Positions 41,781-41,897 of a stretch of 41,897 nt of DNA are shown here, in pieces (the stretch's first letter is position 1; every line of letters begins with the position of its first letter). Origin of the DNA: Planctomycetota bacterium (GTDB lineage Bacteria > Planctomycetota > Phycisphaerae > Sedimentisphaerales > Anaerobacaceae); the NCBI GenBank assembly GCA_023481165.1, contig JAMCWO010000174.1, positions 1 to 41,897 on the forward strand. The letters run 5' to 3'. The notes beneath the pieces are model-generated. The model made no database searches. It was not told the DNA's origin and saw only the letters and a program-made list of their open reading frames with translations. The position numbers were made by a program, and so were the translations under genes.

Positions 41781-41897
41781 TGAACCCATTCTGCGATGTC
41801 GGCGTCGCTGTTCGACGCCTCACCGCCCGGTCGCAGGGAGGCGAAGGTTCGCATCCCTTCTGACCGCTACTTACTTACGGTGATGACGGCCAATAGC

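Noticed and set aside
41446..41823. 125-codon minus-strand open frame near the right edge
   Set aside because: It reads through a strong hairpin, has no ribosome site, and the product resembles nothing I recognise.

Overview
The window looks like chromosomal DNA of a high-GC Planctomycetota bacterium, most likely of the Phycisphaerae/Sedimentisphaerales type. Evidence: an ECF sigma factor followed by a Ser/Thr kinase with TPR and beta-propeller repeats; several PQQ-type propeller proteins; a prepilin-like protein with a FSLIELLVVIAVMALL start; PA14/FN3-type secreted proteins; many Gfo/Idh/MocA oxidoreductases; and families of dispersed palindromic repeats, including a DNA repeat that reads as K-T-N-P-I, K-R-T-Q-F or N-E-P-N. 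No rRNA, tRNA or CRISPR array was seen.

Layout. (1) 1-7133 (+): a tightly packed surface-oligosaccharide operon with 4-8 nt overlaps: zinc alcohol dehydrogenase (partial), Gfo/Idh/MocA oxidoreductase, small conserved protein, GT4 glycosyltransferase, a decayed glycosyltransferase, two CgeB-like glycosyltransferases, a TIGR04290-like methyltransferase and a DUF2383 ferritin-like protein. A frameshifted UDP-glucuronate decarboxylase faces it (7177-8228, -). (2) 8625-15019 (+): two more Gfo/Idh/MocA enzymes, an MttB-family methyltransferase without pyrrolysine, and a TRAP transporter whose DctQ is frameshifted and whose DctM lacks its middle. (3) 14854-16140 (-): a two-domain cupredoxin protein running antisense into dctM. 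(4) 16141-18365: a repeat-rich region with a NAQKSTGPRTPEGK-type gene. (5) 18366-20937: a BsuBI/PstI-like restriction-modification locus with a dead endonuclease and gene remnants. (6) 21002-24192: small FlgM-like and zinc-ribbon proteins, ribulose-phosphate epimerase, superoxide dismutase and a CBS protein. (7) 24380-28194 (+): a primase-like protein of unknown role, a TIM-barrel sugar epimerase, a DUF2267 protein, and a MarR regulator plus flavin/PNPOx-like gene sharing one operator motif. (8) 28326-34721 (+): ECF sigma factor, kinase and three PQQ-type propeller proteins. (9) 34886-41310: a secreted tandem-duplicated protein, a prepilin-like protein, an SGNH hydrolase with TPRs, and a large PA14 secreted protein (-).

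The most striking theme is that at least six genes appear to lack an internal block compared with their families: a glycosyltransferase, DctM, a restriction enzyme and all three PQQ propellers. In five of the six the reading frame is kept across the join. Single-base deletions break two others (uxs, dctQ). This is either real genome decay or diversification, or a systematic consensus error; read mapping would decide. Second in interest is the repeat biology: at least five palindromic or tandem repeat families, some inserted in frame in genes (DctP, the NAQKSTG protein) or supplying stop codons. Third is a divergent protein with the three motif positions expected of an archaeo-eukaryotic primase, cotranscribed with a sugar isomerase-like gene.
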